Source: Cyathus striatus
Lineage: Eukaryota > Basidiomycota > Agaricomycetes > Agaricales > Nidulariaceae
Direction of reading: 5' to 3'
Length of the DNA stretch: 64,000 bases
Assembly (NCBI GenBank): GCA_025738555.1
Contig: JAOVFP010000004.1
Span: forward strand, 5,270,001-5,334,000
In this document: positions 27,473-39,408 of the stretch, piece by piece
How positions within the stretch are numbered: the stretch's first letter is position 1
How the letters are laid out: every line of letters begins with the position of its first letter
Position numbers and translations under genes: made by a program
The notes under the pieces: model-generated
What the model was told of the DNA's origin: nothing
The model's input: only the letters and a program-made list of their open reading frames with translations
The model's database searches: none

Positions 27473-28340
27473 CTGCTTCTCAAAGACGAGCCCATAGCTT
27501 TGAGAAGAAATGTTGTGTCTCATGTACTTATATACAGCTTCCGAAGTTCACCTTTAAATGATATGTGCTTACTCGACTTCACTCATTAATCTCAGTATAA
27601 TTCGACAGAATTTACTATTAAATGAGACCTACTTGTATATGCCAAATGCATAAAGCAGAAATTACGTAGAAGGAACACTGAGGCGCGCTACGCAGCGCAA
27701 TAACCGGACACGATAGTAAGGAGAAGAGGGTAGCATAGTGAAGCTGTCTTGAGTACAACTTGAAGCTACAGTACTATTTTTAACTGACTTCTCTGTGTTT
27801 TTATGATAACAGTGGCTTGATGGTAGCTGCTGAATGAATTGAGCAAGATCCAAGGAAACACGGATTGTAATCAAACTAGAGGGGGTTTGTACATTCCAAT
27901 CTTAAATTAGGACCCCTGAGATCTCTCCTATATGCCTGTACTCCATACGGATATAAATTGAGAAGTTGTTAAGATATAAAAATCACTAAATCGCGATTAT
28001 CCAGGACAGCACGGACTCGAGCACAAGGGTTCTGCCGAAAGTCAAGACATTCGGCGATTTCCGAGTTCGGATCAATAGATACGTATTAGACGCCCAAATA
28101 CTTACCTGATCAACTGATTGTAAGTTACAGTATGCATGGTTGCAAAAGGTGGACCTACGTGGACGGCGCAGTATTTTGAAAATTAAATGAACGTGCGCGG
28201 GTTCAAGTTTATGTGCCAACTTCTGACAACTTTAATCGCCGAATTGTTGTCTCCTTCAAAAATGTTCCAAAAGTTGTCATCACAAGCGTAGGCGCCTCCC
28301 ATTCAATACTATGCGCCTACAAAGTCTGTGAAGATTCAAG
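27473..28340. other. 3' flank of cyclase A; no gene recognised
   Basis: A minus-strand frame at 27662-27874 and others are short and featureless. The stretch holds nothing I can name. Confidence 0.4.
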
Positions 28341-29322
28341 AAGTATATGATTTCGTCGGTAAAAGGTTTCTATTCCCGCATAAATGAGCGGGGATATCCA
28401 GGAATCTTCAAAAGGAATTTTGGACTGATTCTAAGGAATGATAATAGGAATGGCACAGAAGCTCCTCGGATAACCTTTCTTAAACTTTTCCTAGGTTGCT
28501 CGAGAGTCGACGGCATTACAAAAGAATGCCAGACGTTGATGGTAAGTACCGATGACACTGCATAGTACATACTTGCTTCTGGATGACATTAGATGACATC
28601 TGATATTTGCCGGTAGCACATCGCTTCTTTAAGGGATAAAAGAAGCCTCGGGTACCAAGGGAACATATACAATTGGTCTCGGTGCCCACGATAACCCTGG
28701 TCGAATGATGCAAGGCATTCATTGTCGGAATTCAAAATAAAAACATATCAATACCCTGACATTTGGGTACTAAACTTGGAACGAGGGGCCCACCAGTTGA
28801 GTATATTTGAATAACAGGGGTAAAGCAATGAGGATCCAAACATGAATAGATGGCCGGCACGATGCAAGCTACTCAACAGCTAACTTTGCGCGCCATTTTC
28901 ACTTAAAACAAAATAGGAACTGAAGCACCAAGCATATGATCCAACTCCTGCATAGGAGTCCACAAACGGTGCGCGTATTCTTGTTTTTCTCCGCCATAGT
29001 GGGCATTATGGACCACATACCTCAATGGACAAAACATCCCCCACCATATATCAATCCGGATAATATCTTCTTTAGAGCAGGCAGCTCGCTTGCATAGTAA
29101 AACATCATTTCATTTCATTTTTATATTCACACGTAGGCCGTATGTAATTCTACTTAAGTATGTGTACCCTCTTTCTTTTAATAAGAGTTTGCTTCCCCCC
29201 ACTTCTACTTTCTCTTGCGATCCCACTAGGATCCTGGAGGGATAGACAGACATCTTCCCAACTCGCACATTCTTTGTCGAATCAATACTAGCAACCCGGT
29301 ATCGTCTTCCACACTTCAAGGG
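28341..29322. repeat. Duplicated upstream segment of cyclase B (partner 42215-42425 + 45916-46433)
   Basis: The block GATATCCAGGAATCTTCA, then CTCGAGAGTCGACGGCATTA, GGTCTCGGTGCCCACGATA, GGAACGAGGGGCCCACC and AGCACCAAGCATATGATC recurs in the same order before cyclase D. The partner copy is split by the 3.49-kb transposon at 42426-45915. This shows that cyclases B and D are sister copies of one segment. No gene is recognised inside it. Confidence 0.85.
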
Positions 29323-29328
29323 TATAAA
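29323..29328 (+). promoter_or_regulatory. TATA box of cyclase B (pseudogene)
   Basis: TATAAA 39 bp upstream of ATG 29362. It is kept although the gene is broken. Confidence 0.5.
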
Positions 29329-29361
29329 TTACCTGATCTTACTTTTGTAACCTTAGTAATC

Positions 29362-30418
29362 ATGATCCTCGCCAACCTTACGACTCCTCTCGACCTTGGA
29401 TCAACCATCTGCTCTATCGTTCTTGACCTGGGTGATGTAGTTTGCACATACACTTCCCCACCCACCTCCCCTATCAACCGCAAGATGCTGAAACAAATTA
29501 TTAACTCTGGAATTTACTACACCTACCAGTCAGGAAAGATATCGAAGGAGGAAGCCTATGCAAACCTCTCCAAGAAACTTTCGATCCCCATAGAAAATAT
29601 TTCAGCAGGCTTAACTATGGCTGCTGATACACTACAAGTTGATGCAGATATGATAGCGTTTCTCAAAGAGCTTCAACATCGCGAAGGTAGTAGGATAACT
29701 GTCTATGGAATGTCTAACATAGCTGCTGCCGACTGGGAAACCCTGAAGTCAAAAATGAAGAAAGATGATCTGGAGGTTTTTGATGAAGTATTCATATCGT
29801 GAGCATTACTGGTCTATATCTTACTCATTTTTAAAGCTTACAATTTATCAGTGCTGATGCTCACAAATGCAAACCGAATCCTGGCTTCTACCACCATGTG
29901 ATCAATGCCAGCAAACTTGACGTACAATGTACCCTCTTTCTTGATGACAAGAGGGAGAATGTATCTACTGCTCATACATGCGGGATGCATGCTATGCTGT
30001 GGAGCGGCCCTGAGTCGCTCCAAAAGCTGAAGAGAATTTTTAACAACCCCGTTGATAGTGCAATGACTTTCTTGAGAAATAATGCAGGGAATCTGAACTC
30101 TGTTATGGACACAGTCTTCAAACAACTGGGACCAATTTTCGAGAAGCACATCACAGAGAGATTCAAAATCCCATGTGACTCTATTTCTCTTGCAATGCGA
30201 GTGTTTGTTGCTGCCCGGCTATTTGATCTCGTAGACGATTACAATGTCTCTGTGCTGATCAATATGCAACAATCTGATGGGTCCTGGCAGAAGGGTTGTT
30301 TCTACACCTATGGACTTGCATCGCATTGAGTGGAGAACATAGGGCTGACAACCTCGTTGGCCTTATGTGCTATCAAGGATGTCAGATGCATTCACCAAGG
30401 AATAAATGAGGTATCAAG
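29362..30418 (+). pseudogene. HAD-terpene cyclase copy B, internal deletion plus stop
   Basis: Exon 1 (146 codons) is open and keeps the HAD motif SIVLDLGDVV; exon 2 keeps KPNPGFYHHV and LDDKRE (DDxxE). At about 30108-30112 the sequence jumps from NLNSVMD directly to the block encoding VFKQLGPIFEKH. This removes roughly 700 bp: the end of exon 2, exons 3-5 and the start of exon 6, including the DxDT motif. The join is in frame. The C-terminal part keeps QQSDGSW. An in-frame TGA at 30327-30329 (CGA in copies C and D) then stops it. A truncated HAD-plus-tail protein of about 290 residues could still be made, but it cannot be a class II cyclase. Confidence 0.9.
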
Positions 30419-30544
30419 TACGAAATCAAATATATCTAATTAGTTGTGGTGTATCTCTTCTGATATGTTCTGTCATGTAACACCTCAATATTAAATGCTG
30501 CTGAATAAGATTGAGAAGACTTGGAGCAGAATATAAAAAACTGT

Positions 30545-31240
30545 ACCAAGACAGCCCATCGGTAGCTTGACCACCGCCATCAACAAGTTATCAATGATCT
30601 CTAGTATTGTGACTTTCTCTGGAGCCATCGACAGCCACTGTGGAATGCCCGGCACTCAAAGCGAGCACGGAAATAGGTCATTCCCCTGGATAATGTATTA
30701 CTTCTTCAGCTGGTCTCACTTCCAACACATAACACCTGACATATTTTCCATACACTACATACATCATGTTCTCACTTGTTACCATTGTCACCTCTGGGAT
30801 GATTGTGCTCCCTATGATGTCATCCGCATTACCGACGAACATAGCTGCCGAAGGAGAGCACTTGGTCGCGCGAGTAACATATTGTAGCAGGGTTTAGTAT
30901 GTCAACTTACTTTCTATCAGTCACACTAGGCTGGAAGAACGGAGAATATTAGAACGAAGATTGAACTTGCATAAAATATACGAGGATGCAGCGAAAAAAT
31001 ACCCTGGTGCATCAGAAGCCGGTTTAGCACAAGCTGTCTCCGAAGTCGTACACACGCCGAGTTACGTGTAAGCTTTGTTATTCACTACTAGAGGGCAGTT
31101 TCTATGCTTGAGATTTTGCAGATGCACTAGAGGATAGGTCCTGGCATACAATCGGCAGTAAAGTAAAAAGTGCAGGTAGAAAGGCAAGAAAGGTTGCAAC
31201 TGGGCCCGTCGGACAAGCTGCTGCACATGCTGGGCTTGAT
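30545..31240. other. Gene fragments, unrecognised
   Basis: The block at 30550-30730 (CATCGGTAGCTTG, then TATTACTTCTTCAGC) recurs at about 39600-39760 after cyclase C, on a decayed background. At 30930-31075 the plus strand is coding-like (EERRILERRLNLHKIYEDAA, then PGASEAGLAQAVSEVVHTP). At 31120-31248 there may be a following exon (ALEDRSWHTIGSKVK, then QAAAHAGLDII and a stop), but the splice frame does not join cleanly. I do not recognise the family. This stretch is absent between cyclase D and its lectin, so it was inserted or lost there. Confidence 0.35.
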
Positions 31241-31574
31241 ATTATATAGGTTTCATAAGTGCCCGCCTTTCGGCCATGAGTTTACCTTTTTACCGAATTC
31301 TAGGACCCAGAATAATCACATCTATGAACGGGGTTGGGAAGAGATGGAAGAAAGAGAGACAAATGAACTTGGCTGATCATTCATACTCGAATAATGCCCA
31401 AGCAGAACATTCCATATCTTGAAGCATATTCATCGCGTCAGTTTCTGAGACAGACTACGAGTTTGAGAGTAACGACAGTTGTGATTAGTTCTGGTATATA
31501 CGACAGTCTTCAAACACGAGTCCGATATAACGATAAGAAGTAATAACAATAATCGGTGAGCACAAGCTAACAGC

Positions 31575-32075
31575 TTAGAGCGTCCAGATCTGGTTTTGGT
31601 TGAAGTTAGTGCACTGCCAGGTTTGAACTTGCACACCGGAAGTTAAGTTTCCGTTGGGCAAGTCGAGGCATAGTCCTAAGACAAATTGTTTCAATACAAC
31701 ACAAAACTGTCACCCATGACATTGACATTACCTTGATTTTCCAGCGCAATGCGGTTATCGCCGGTGTAGAACCATTGCTGAGCAGGGAGATTATCGAAGC
31801 ATTGCCAAATCTTCATGAGGACGCCATTTCCTGGAGCTGTAGAACCATATTAGGGACTGTACTGCGAGAGTGCAGATATTACAACTCACTTGATCCAGCG
31901 TCCAAGCAAAAGTTGGTTCCATACCATTGAACCTTTGTGCTTCCTTGGTTAATAGACCATCTTTGCGTGGTTGAGTCATTACAAGTGGTGCTATGATCGA
32001 GAGTGAGATTCGTTGTAAACAATCAGTGTAAGAGAGTAACTTACATGTCCACAGGCGTTCCATTGGCAGCTACAC
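31575..32075 (-). pseudogene. Ricin-B-type lectin, 5'-truncated copy
   Basis: The minus strand holds exons matching the intact lectin at 48429-49065: the QRWTI-like repeat, the NGVLMKIWQC region and the final exon with TWQCTNF ending at TAA 31575-31577. The first exon (signal peptide and first repeat) is missing: homology to the intact copy stops at about 32073 and resumes at sequence equivalent to 49290. A deletion of about 0.37 kb removed the start. No in-frame start or secretion signal remains. Confidence 0.8.
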
Positions 32076-32165
32076 TCGGATCTCATTAGCAACGAGTTAG
32101 TGTCAGCGTGAGAGGTCTACATCAACATTTCAAGGAATTTTGGTGGGGAAGAGCCTTAAGAATCG

Positions 32166-32495
32166 CGTTTACGACCGCCGCGCAAGGAGCGTAGTACGGG
32201 GCTGGCTACCATGGAGGCCGCGACAGACTCGGGAGGAGGTCAAAAGGCGGCCTTTAAGTTAAGACGTGGGAGTAAGAAGCAAGTCTAAGAAAAGAACACC
32301 AAGCATATTCGATGTTTACCAACGTACAAGCGAAAAGTCCGGCGAGATCATACCTTGAAAGCTCCACCGACGAAATACAGCTTGGGGTTGAAGAAGTCAT
32401 GTGTCTAGCATCATACAAAATTTGTTACGGAGGGTTTCACGTTCAGGACATAAATGAGCCTGGAACATGAAATAAATACTCAGGTCCCTCGCGTG
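32166..32495. repeat. Duplicated segment (partner 51785-52090)
   Basis: Shares CAAGGAGCGTAGTACGGGG, GAGGAGGTCAAAAGGCGG, AAAGTCCGGCGAGATCATAC and GGAACATGAAATAAATACT in order with 51785-52070. No gene recognised. The repeat continues at 34479, after the inserted transposon, so the segment was complete before the insertion. Confidence 0.8.
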
Positions 32496-34478
32496 GGGGC
32501 CGACAGTTTTTAACGGTACGCACGGTACTGAACGGTACTCGATGTACCGTGCATGTACCGTGCAGTACTGATTAGTACCGTAAATGTACCGTGCATACCG
32601 TACATACTGCAAAATAGATACTAATTTACGGTATAAATTGTAACTTAAATAAGCTATGTAAAATCAATTAAATACTTATTTATTATGCTATAACACTGGT
32701 TAATGAGGGTATAATATATGGGTTATCAAGATTCTTCTCTCTCATATGCCCAATGAATTTATGTATAGTAGTGTGCTCATAGTATAATTAGGTATTGCTG
32801 CTGTACAATTGAGCTTACCACATATGATACTAATAATCATAATATTTCTCATCACTTCAAACGCAAAAATTTGAATTAAGATTTACTTGGAGAAAATTGT
32901 AAGTTTCATATATTGTAATGACATATATTTATTTAATGTGGTACCGTGCATAAGTACCGTGCATACCGTGAAAGTACCGCGCACTGCCACAATGTACCGT
33001 GCAGGTACCGTACACATCAAAAATCACATACCGTGCAGATACCGTGCACAAAAATCTGTACCGTACAGTACCGTTCATCAACAAAATACCGTAAATTAGT
33101 ACCGTAAAGTACCGTGCATGTACCGTGCGGTGTTGTAAATGTACCATACAACAATTTTAATGTACCGTGCAGCATTAGTGTATTGTCTATCACGATACCA
33201 CCGTACATGTATTGGTGGTACCTGACCAACATCATAAATGTACCTTTTAAGAACTCACTCAATTTATATCAATAAATTAATTGTACTTCTTGTGTATGTA
33301 CTTCACTCTCACCCACCCTCCCGCTCAATTTTTCTCACGACCCCCGCCTATCAATTAAGTATGCTGCTCATCAATGCCGACCTTCCCGCCCATCGTTTCC
33401 CACGCATCGGCTTAACAATTATGTTGCTTAATTGATGTTAGCCTCTCCGCCCATCGTTTCCCACGCCTCCGCTTATCAATTTTCTGCATGACAACCTTCC
33501 TGCCCATCGTTTCCCACGCTTCCGCTAATCGTATTCAGTCCCTACTCACTGCTGCCCGCTCCTCTGCTCAATAATTCCCACAGTATTTCCTTTGTTAAAT
33601 ACTCACCCTCAACATTTCCCACATATTTTAGTGTTGCCCACTGCTGCTTATAGCTTCCCATGCTTCATCATTCCATCAATTCATTGTTCCCCACCCTCCG
33701 CTTTCACTTTCCCATGCACATATTGTGCATTCATTGGACTTTCCCTTAAATTTTTAACAAATCAACAGTACATATGCTTCATAAATTATAATTGTAGGAT
33801 TCACTGTAAAAAATTATTAATTATTTCACAGTGAAAATTTGAATTATTTCGCATTTTCATATGATTACCCTTTCTATAATACCTAAGGTACACTATAATG
33901 TATAAATTAAAATATATTACATATATTACAAAAAGATTCAAGAGAAAATATTAAATACTGAGCTAAATAATGCGAAATTACTTGCTCACTGTTGAGCATG
34001 ATGATGATGAAGGGTGCCCATCAACACATCACCCATCAATATGTGCGGCGGCCTTGAGGAAAGTGAGTTTGATGGCATTGATGAATGTCAATGACAGCAA
34101 TTGCAAACATTGACAAAGGTGAGAAGAAGCGTGGGAAATTTTGAACAATGCAAAATGTTGAAGGAAATGGCGGGCGGGGGGCCGGACAAAGGGGAGATAG
34201 GAGAGCAGTGTAGAGTAGTTTTGAAATGGTACTCCATTAATTACAGAATATTCGTGCTCAGTTAATATATCATACAATAATTTTGATTCAATACTCCGGT
34301 TATCACGGAATAATATTGCTCCAATGATGCACCGTGCATAACGAGAAATGTACCGTGCATAACCAAAAATGTACCGTACATTGTACCGTGCGTACCGTAA
34401 ATAGTACCGTACAATTTTTGATGTACCGCACAGTACCGTGCAGTGTACCGTGCAGTACCGTTAAAAACCACTAGCCCC
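32496..34478. mobile_element. hAT-like non-autonomous transposon rich in GTACCGTGCA, 1983 bp
   Basis: The ends are GGGGCCGACAGTTTTTAACGG and, reverse-complemented, GGGGCTAGTGGTTTTTAACG. The 8-bp target duplication CTCGCGTG is at 32488-32495 and 34479-34486. The uninterrupted site survives near 52073 (TCCCTCGCGTGGGGG). The decamer GTACCGTGCA and variants occur many times at both ends (32515-32605, 34330-34460) and also in the middle (32940-33240), in both orientations. The middle cluster may mark a nested end. No transposase frame; short frames rich in the repeat are artefacts. Confidence 0.9.
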
Positions 34479-34756
34479 CTCGCGTGGGGGGGGGAGTGAA
34501 TCATGTAGGCATCTCATTGAGCAAGTCGTAGAAGTGCGATGTCTGAGCTTCACGTGCGGCTGTGAGCTGGGAGGAGGGGTACTATAGAAGTCATCAGACT
34601 TGTAGGGGGCGAGACAGAATAGTACCAGCAAGATCAGGCGGCGGGATTTGATGCTCTCCCATATACACTCGGCACAACATCAAGCATAGATAGATCCTGC
34701 TTCACCCACATATATTGCATTCGTACTTACATGCATTACACACCAGCAGCCACTCC

Positions 34757-35385
34757 CTACGCACCATCACCATCAGCAGCACCATCACCTTCGTCCACCA
34801 CAATCTCCGGGTACCTCTTCCTCCACTTATCCAGTCCCGCTTCGAACACCTTATTCATAAGACCGGAAGGACAAAGAACAAACGTCACACCTTCGGAGCA
34901 TATCAGTACACAGTAGGTGAAAGGGTAGAGAGGAGGGGGGAGATGCACCCAGTCTTTCAACTTCAGCGTTCCGATGCTCATCATCAAAGAACAACTACCC
35001 CTCTCTTCGTAGGTGCACAATCACAACGCAAAGATAGAAAGCGCACCCTTTCCTCGTACATAATCCCCGTTTTCTCATGCAGTTTCTTAAAGTGTGTTAT
35101 CTTTGATCCTATTATCATATCGGTACATGGTACGAAGGAGGATAAAGGAGGGATATGTACCGGGGTGTATCTCGAGTTGATCGAAGTTGATTGCGGGGAT
35201 GGGTTGTGGGTCGCGTGAAGAGCGTTTTTCTGGGACGAGCATTAGGCGGAGGCATTGGTTTGCTCTGGGGAGGGGGTTAGTACATGGTTGAGAGCAGCGG
35301 GAGAGTAGAGGTGAGGTGCCGGTGATGTCTGGGCTAGTGGTCGAGGAATGCTCTCTTGGCCGATGCAATGTGAGTAACGCTTTGT
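34757..35385 (-). pseudogene. MDP-1-type HAD phosphatase, copy I (5'-truncated)
   Basis: The C-terminal exons remain: LRLMLVPEKRSS, then PQPIPAINFDQLEI (one Phe codon lost relative to copy II), KVFEAGLDKWRKRYPEIVV and a stop at 34757-34759. The exons for DLDYTLW and the ACSRT motif are missing. Homology to copy II ends near 35385, inside the intron upstream of the PEKRSS exon. It cannot encode an active phosphatase. Confidence 0.8.
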
Positions 35386-36647
35386 GACTGGTGTAACGTG
35401 TTGGCGGCTGACATACTGACGATTTGAATTCGCCTGTCGTTCATCTTCCGACGGAGGCTGGTCCAAGGTTAGTCTTTGCCATACAATGATACAATGACCT
35501 CCACCTCCGACACACAATCTTGCACACACACGCAGGCATCGTTGATGGTCGTACTGCCCTCGTCGTTATACCCCCACCCCTACAGCGTTATCGACTCTTG
35601 GATAACAGGAGGGAGAGGGAACTTGAAGGGGGAAGAATGAGAGAAGGGGAAAAAGGAAAGTAAAAGGGAGGGGGGGCAGCGTGCTGTCGGTACTTGTGCG
35701 TACGTTCCCTTGTTCCTTGACTCATTCCCGTCACCTTCCCCTTATCCGGGTTCATTTCCACCGCCTCCCTTCTCCATCCTTCCTGCTTCCCTTTCTCCTT
35801 GTCTCACTGCTTTAGTTCCATTATGGATCTCGATATCGACGGTCTTCTGCCCTCGCAATTTAAAGATACAAGGGAAGATACAGAAGATGGAGATACAGGA
35901 GTGGATACAGGGTATGTTCTTTCTTCGTTCGTTTTTCTTCATCTCACTTTCTCTATTCCTGCCCCATTCTCTATTCCTGCCCCATTCTCCTTTTCATTCC
36001 CATTCTTCCTTCCTCTTCACCTCACTAACTCGTTCCCAACAGTACTCTGCTTCCACTCGCATGCATGCTTTAAAATCAAATCTGAATGGGAGACGCCGAC
36101 CAATCAGCCCTTCGGCTCAACAAAGCATGAACGATCTTCCTGAGGAAGACCTAGTGTATGGATAAACTGGGAGGTATTGTCTGCAGGCAGTATGGGATTT
36201 GACGACGGAGGGTCTGTATATGAGCTGGTTCAGCATTGTACGTATATCTAGCATTCATCATTGATTTCTTTTATCATCTTCTTCCCTCCTTCGTTCTCCC
36301 CTTGTTGTCCCTCTCCTCCCCTTCCACTTTCCCTCCCATCTTCTCCTCAGTTTACGTCTGCCATTCCTTGCCACATCCTTGCCACATATTCTCTTCTCAT
36401 TATCATTCGCTCACATTTCCTAACCATGTAAAATACCATATTCTCATCAGCCACCTCCCACCTATTGCACGTAGTCTTGACCAACCGGCACTATGATCTG
36501 GAATGCTAAGCATTGGTGTGCAACACAATGAACCGGTAGAGGAAGAGTGAGAGGAGCACGAAAAGTAGAGGGAACGTAAAGGGTGGAGACTGTACAAGCC
36601 GTACACGAACGGGTTTTTTGTACTCTTATTTCAATAGATAACCAGCT
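35386..36647. other. Pyrimidine-rich region with a weak gene candidate
   Basis: A plus-strand ATG at 35823 opens a short acidic peptide (MDLDIDGLLPSQFKDTREDT) followed by a possible GT-AG intron to about 36040. Behind it a frame encodes SMNDLPEEDLVYG. I do not recognise a family, and the splice phase does not join these two cleanly. Long CT-rich tracts make several long but meaningless frames. Confidence 0.25.
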
Positions 36648-36912
36648 GATATCCCGTGTATCGTATGGGCCTTGAAAATGACATTCAATTTTTGCTCTTA
36701 TTCCCGCCGGCATTTCTCATTTCATCAATCTCAGTCTGCTGAAAATTTTTCCTGAACTTTTGTGAAGTGTCGATAGCCCGTGCATGCGCATGAGCCTTAA
36801 AAATGATGGTCAAATTTTGCTCTTATCTTTGCCAACATTTCCCATTTGATCAATCTCAGTCTGCTATAAAGTCTCTTGAATGTTCAGTGAAGAGTTTCGA
36901 TAGCCCGTGCAC
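36648..36912. repeat. Tandem repeat, about 125-bp unit, two copies plus a start
   Basis: Units begin with GATAKCCCGTG at 36648, 36772 and 36899. Each full unit contains TTTTGCTCTTAT and TCAATCTCAGTCTGCT. No coding potential. Confidence 0.75.
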
Positions 36913-37612
36913 CGGAGGCTAGCTTAGGAGGCCATACGAACGCGAGAAACTGTGAGAAAGCTGGGGGACCCTTACCAAATGCCGCTTGCCGGTCTTATTT
37001 CTTTATAGATATAGTACTCATATATGTACATGCCAAACCGAAATTTAAACTGAACAATATGGATGAATGCACTTATGTACATTGTAGCTCACAGTGAGCA
37101 TAAGCGACAGTCAATATATTATATATCAAACTCAAGGATACGTGTTAATGTGCAAATCATTGAGTTTAACTGATATATTAGTTGAGTTCGAACTGTCCAT
37201 CTTGAAGCTGAAGGAAAATTCTGTTTACACGATCACAACTGAAGTTGACTGTATGCCAATGTACTTGTACCTGAACATATTCTCGCGACCAAGGCACAGA
37301 AGCCCTCAAGGTCTAAGTATTTAAGTGCGCTCGAAGATGGATTTCCTCCATACGAAAGTGGCGTACGCAAGTTTAGTCTAGCTATGGAAGTGTTGCAGTC
37401 ATGTCGGGGGTCGCATAGTGAACTTCCCGTCAGATTCAAAAGTAGCGCGTGTGTGAATACCAAAAGGTGCTGCCAGACATGTCTCCGAGGAGTAAGTAGC
37501 GCTACCGAGAAGTGGCGAGGGAATTGGTTAAATGTGCGGTTTGAACGTCATATTGCATACTTCATATCATCCCAACTTAATTACTACCCTATATATAGAA
37601 AGGCGGTATGGG
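36913..37612. other. 5' flank of cyclase C; no other gene recognised
   Basis: Frames here are short and featureless. The last 60 bases resemble the promoter of cyclase A (AGAAAGGCRGTAT, then GGTATAAAG), which pairs A with C. Confidence 0.5.
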
Positions 37613-37618
37613 TATAAA
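37613..37618 (+). promoter_or_regulatory. TATA box of cyclase C (pseudogene)
   Basis: TATAAA 49 bp upstream of ATG 37662, in a context shared with copy A. Confidence 0.5.
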
Positions 37619-37661
37619 GCCATCTCCAGTCCGACTCCAGTCGGCTGTCTAATCTTCAACC

Positions 37662-39408
37662 ATGATCCTCACAAACAACACCACGCCTCTTGACCTTGGA
37701 TCTACTATTTGCTCTATCATTCTTGAACTGGGATATGTGGTCTTCGCGAGTACTTCCCCACCGGATTCACCTCTCGACCACGAGACATTGAAGCGCATCA
37801 TCAACTCTGGACCATACTACACCTACCAGTTAGGTATCATATCGAAAGAAGAAGCCTATTCTAAAATCTCCGAAAGATTCTTGATTCCCATCGAACACAT
37901 TTCGGCGGGCTTATCGTTGACCGTCGATGCACTTCTTGTCGACGCTGATTTGATGGCATTTCTTAAAAAGCTTAGACGGCGTAAAGGTAGTGGGATATCC
38001 ATCTATGGGATGTCTAATATAGCTGCTCTAGACTGGGACATCCTAAAGTCGAAAATGAATAAAGAACAACCGGAAGTTTTTGACGAGGTTTTCATATCGT
38101 GAGCGGCGATGATTCTTATTCTGAAGATTTTTAACATGTCACTTCTCAATGCCGTTGCACACGAATGCAAACCGAATCCGGCGTTTTACAACTATGTTAT
38201 CAATTCTAAAAATCTCAATGTAAAACATACACTCTTTATTGACGACAAACGAGAAAACGTCTCAACTGCTCGCACATGCGGGATGCATGCTATGCAATGG
38301 ATAGGTCCAGACTCACTTCAAAAACTAAAGAGAATCTTCGACGATCCGGTCGAAAGAGGAATGTCTTACCTGAAGAGAAATTCTAAGAATTTAAATTCCG
38401 TTACAGACAGTGGTGTTGTCTTGTATGAGGTATTCAAAGCCAGTAGTGTTATCGTCACTTCAGCTCAAGGATTTATTCCAGAATTATACCCAAATGGTCA
38501 TTCAGGAGTTATTGGGAGATAGGTACACTCCTGACGTGTGTTAGATGTTATTATCTTAACTCCTATAATGCAGCTCCTTAGTGAATGCAGAATACGGAGA
38601 AGGAATGAAGATGAATTTCTTTCAGGGAGAACGAACTTTCACGACGCAAGATTTCCCGTAATCAATTTCCCTTTCTTCTCAATATGACATACACATACTT
38701 ATTATTCACACATAGATACGATAATGACACCATATCTGTTTCTTCAAGTATCCGTACTGATCTAAGCATGGAGGAAAAACATCGCATCATGGACGAAATG
38801 CGTCAATATACGAATGCGGATGGCATACTTTTAGTATATTGGGATCATTCCCGCCCTCGCCTTGGTAAGTCAAGTGGAAGGCATATAACTATTACGAGCT
38901 TATCGTTCACCATAATAGAGCCGTGTTGTTGTATAAATGCCCTGACTCTCTTCTGTGCACATGGTCGAGGCGACGAAGTGGAGTCAACGACAACGTTCAT
39001 CGAAGAAATGCTTATCAATCGAGGTTACATTGACGGAACATACAACTACCCCTCCCCAGAAATATTCTTTTACTTCCTCTCTCGGCTTCTCCGCACGTCT
39101 CCAGCATTATTTAAGCGAATGGGACCTGTCTTTGAGAAATGAATCACGGAGAGATTTAAGATTCCGTGCGACTCGATTTCTCTTGCAATGCGAGTGTTTG
39201 TCGCTGCCCACCGTTCGATCTTGTAGATGATTATGACGTCTCCGTGCTGATCGATATGCAACAATCTGATGGGTCCTGGAGGAAGGGTTGCTTCTACACC
39301 TACGGAATTGCATCGCATCGAGTGGAGAACGAAGGGCTGACAACCTCCTTGGCCATATGCGCTATCAAGGAGGTCAGACGTGTTCGCCAAGGAATCAGTG
39401 CGGTATAA
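37662..39408 (+). pseudogene. HAD-terpene cyclase copy C, full length but broken
   Basis: All six exons are recognisable with the same intron positions as copy A. The HAD motif I is changed (ILELGYVV, the Asp is now Glu), while DDKRE and the DxDT motif (YDNDTISV) are kept. An in-frame TGA at 39140-39142 sits where copy E has CGA (EK-R-ITERF). A one-base loss near 39208-39213 shifts the frame inside VFVAARLFDL. QQSDGSW is still present in the shifted frame. With the active-site change, the stop and the frameshift, this copy is dead. Confidence 0.9.

Noticed and set aside
30567..30887. 106-codon plus-strand ORF as a gene
   Set aside because: Its equivalent at 39600-39760 is not open in the same frame, so it is part of a decayed repeated fragment.
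32940..33240. Regular short repeats as a possible CRISPR array
   Set aside because: Repeats are 10 bp, in both orientations, irregularly spaced, in a eukaryotic transposon with target duplications.
32397..33262. Several Tyr/Val/His-rich minus-strand ORFs
   Set aside because: They are translations of the GTACCGTGCA repeat of the transposon, not genes.
34715..35218. 167-codon plus-strand ORF
   Set aside because: It lies antisense to the exons of phosphatase copy I (KVFEAGLDKWRKRYPEIVV on the minus strand).
35710..36165. 151-codon Pro/Ser/Phe-rich plus-strand ORF
   Set aside because: The sequence is a long CT-rich tract that is open in several frames; no signal peptide or domain and no intron logic.
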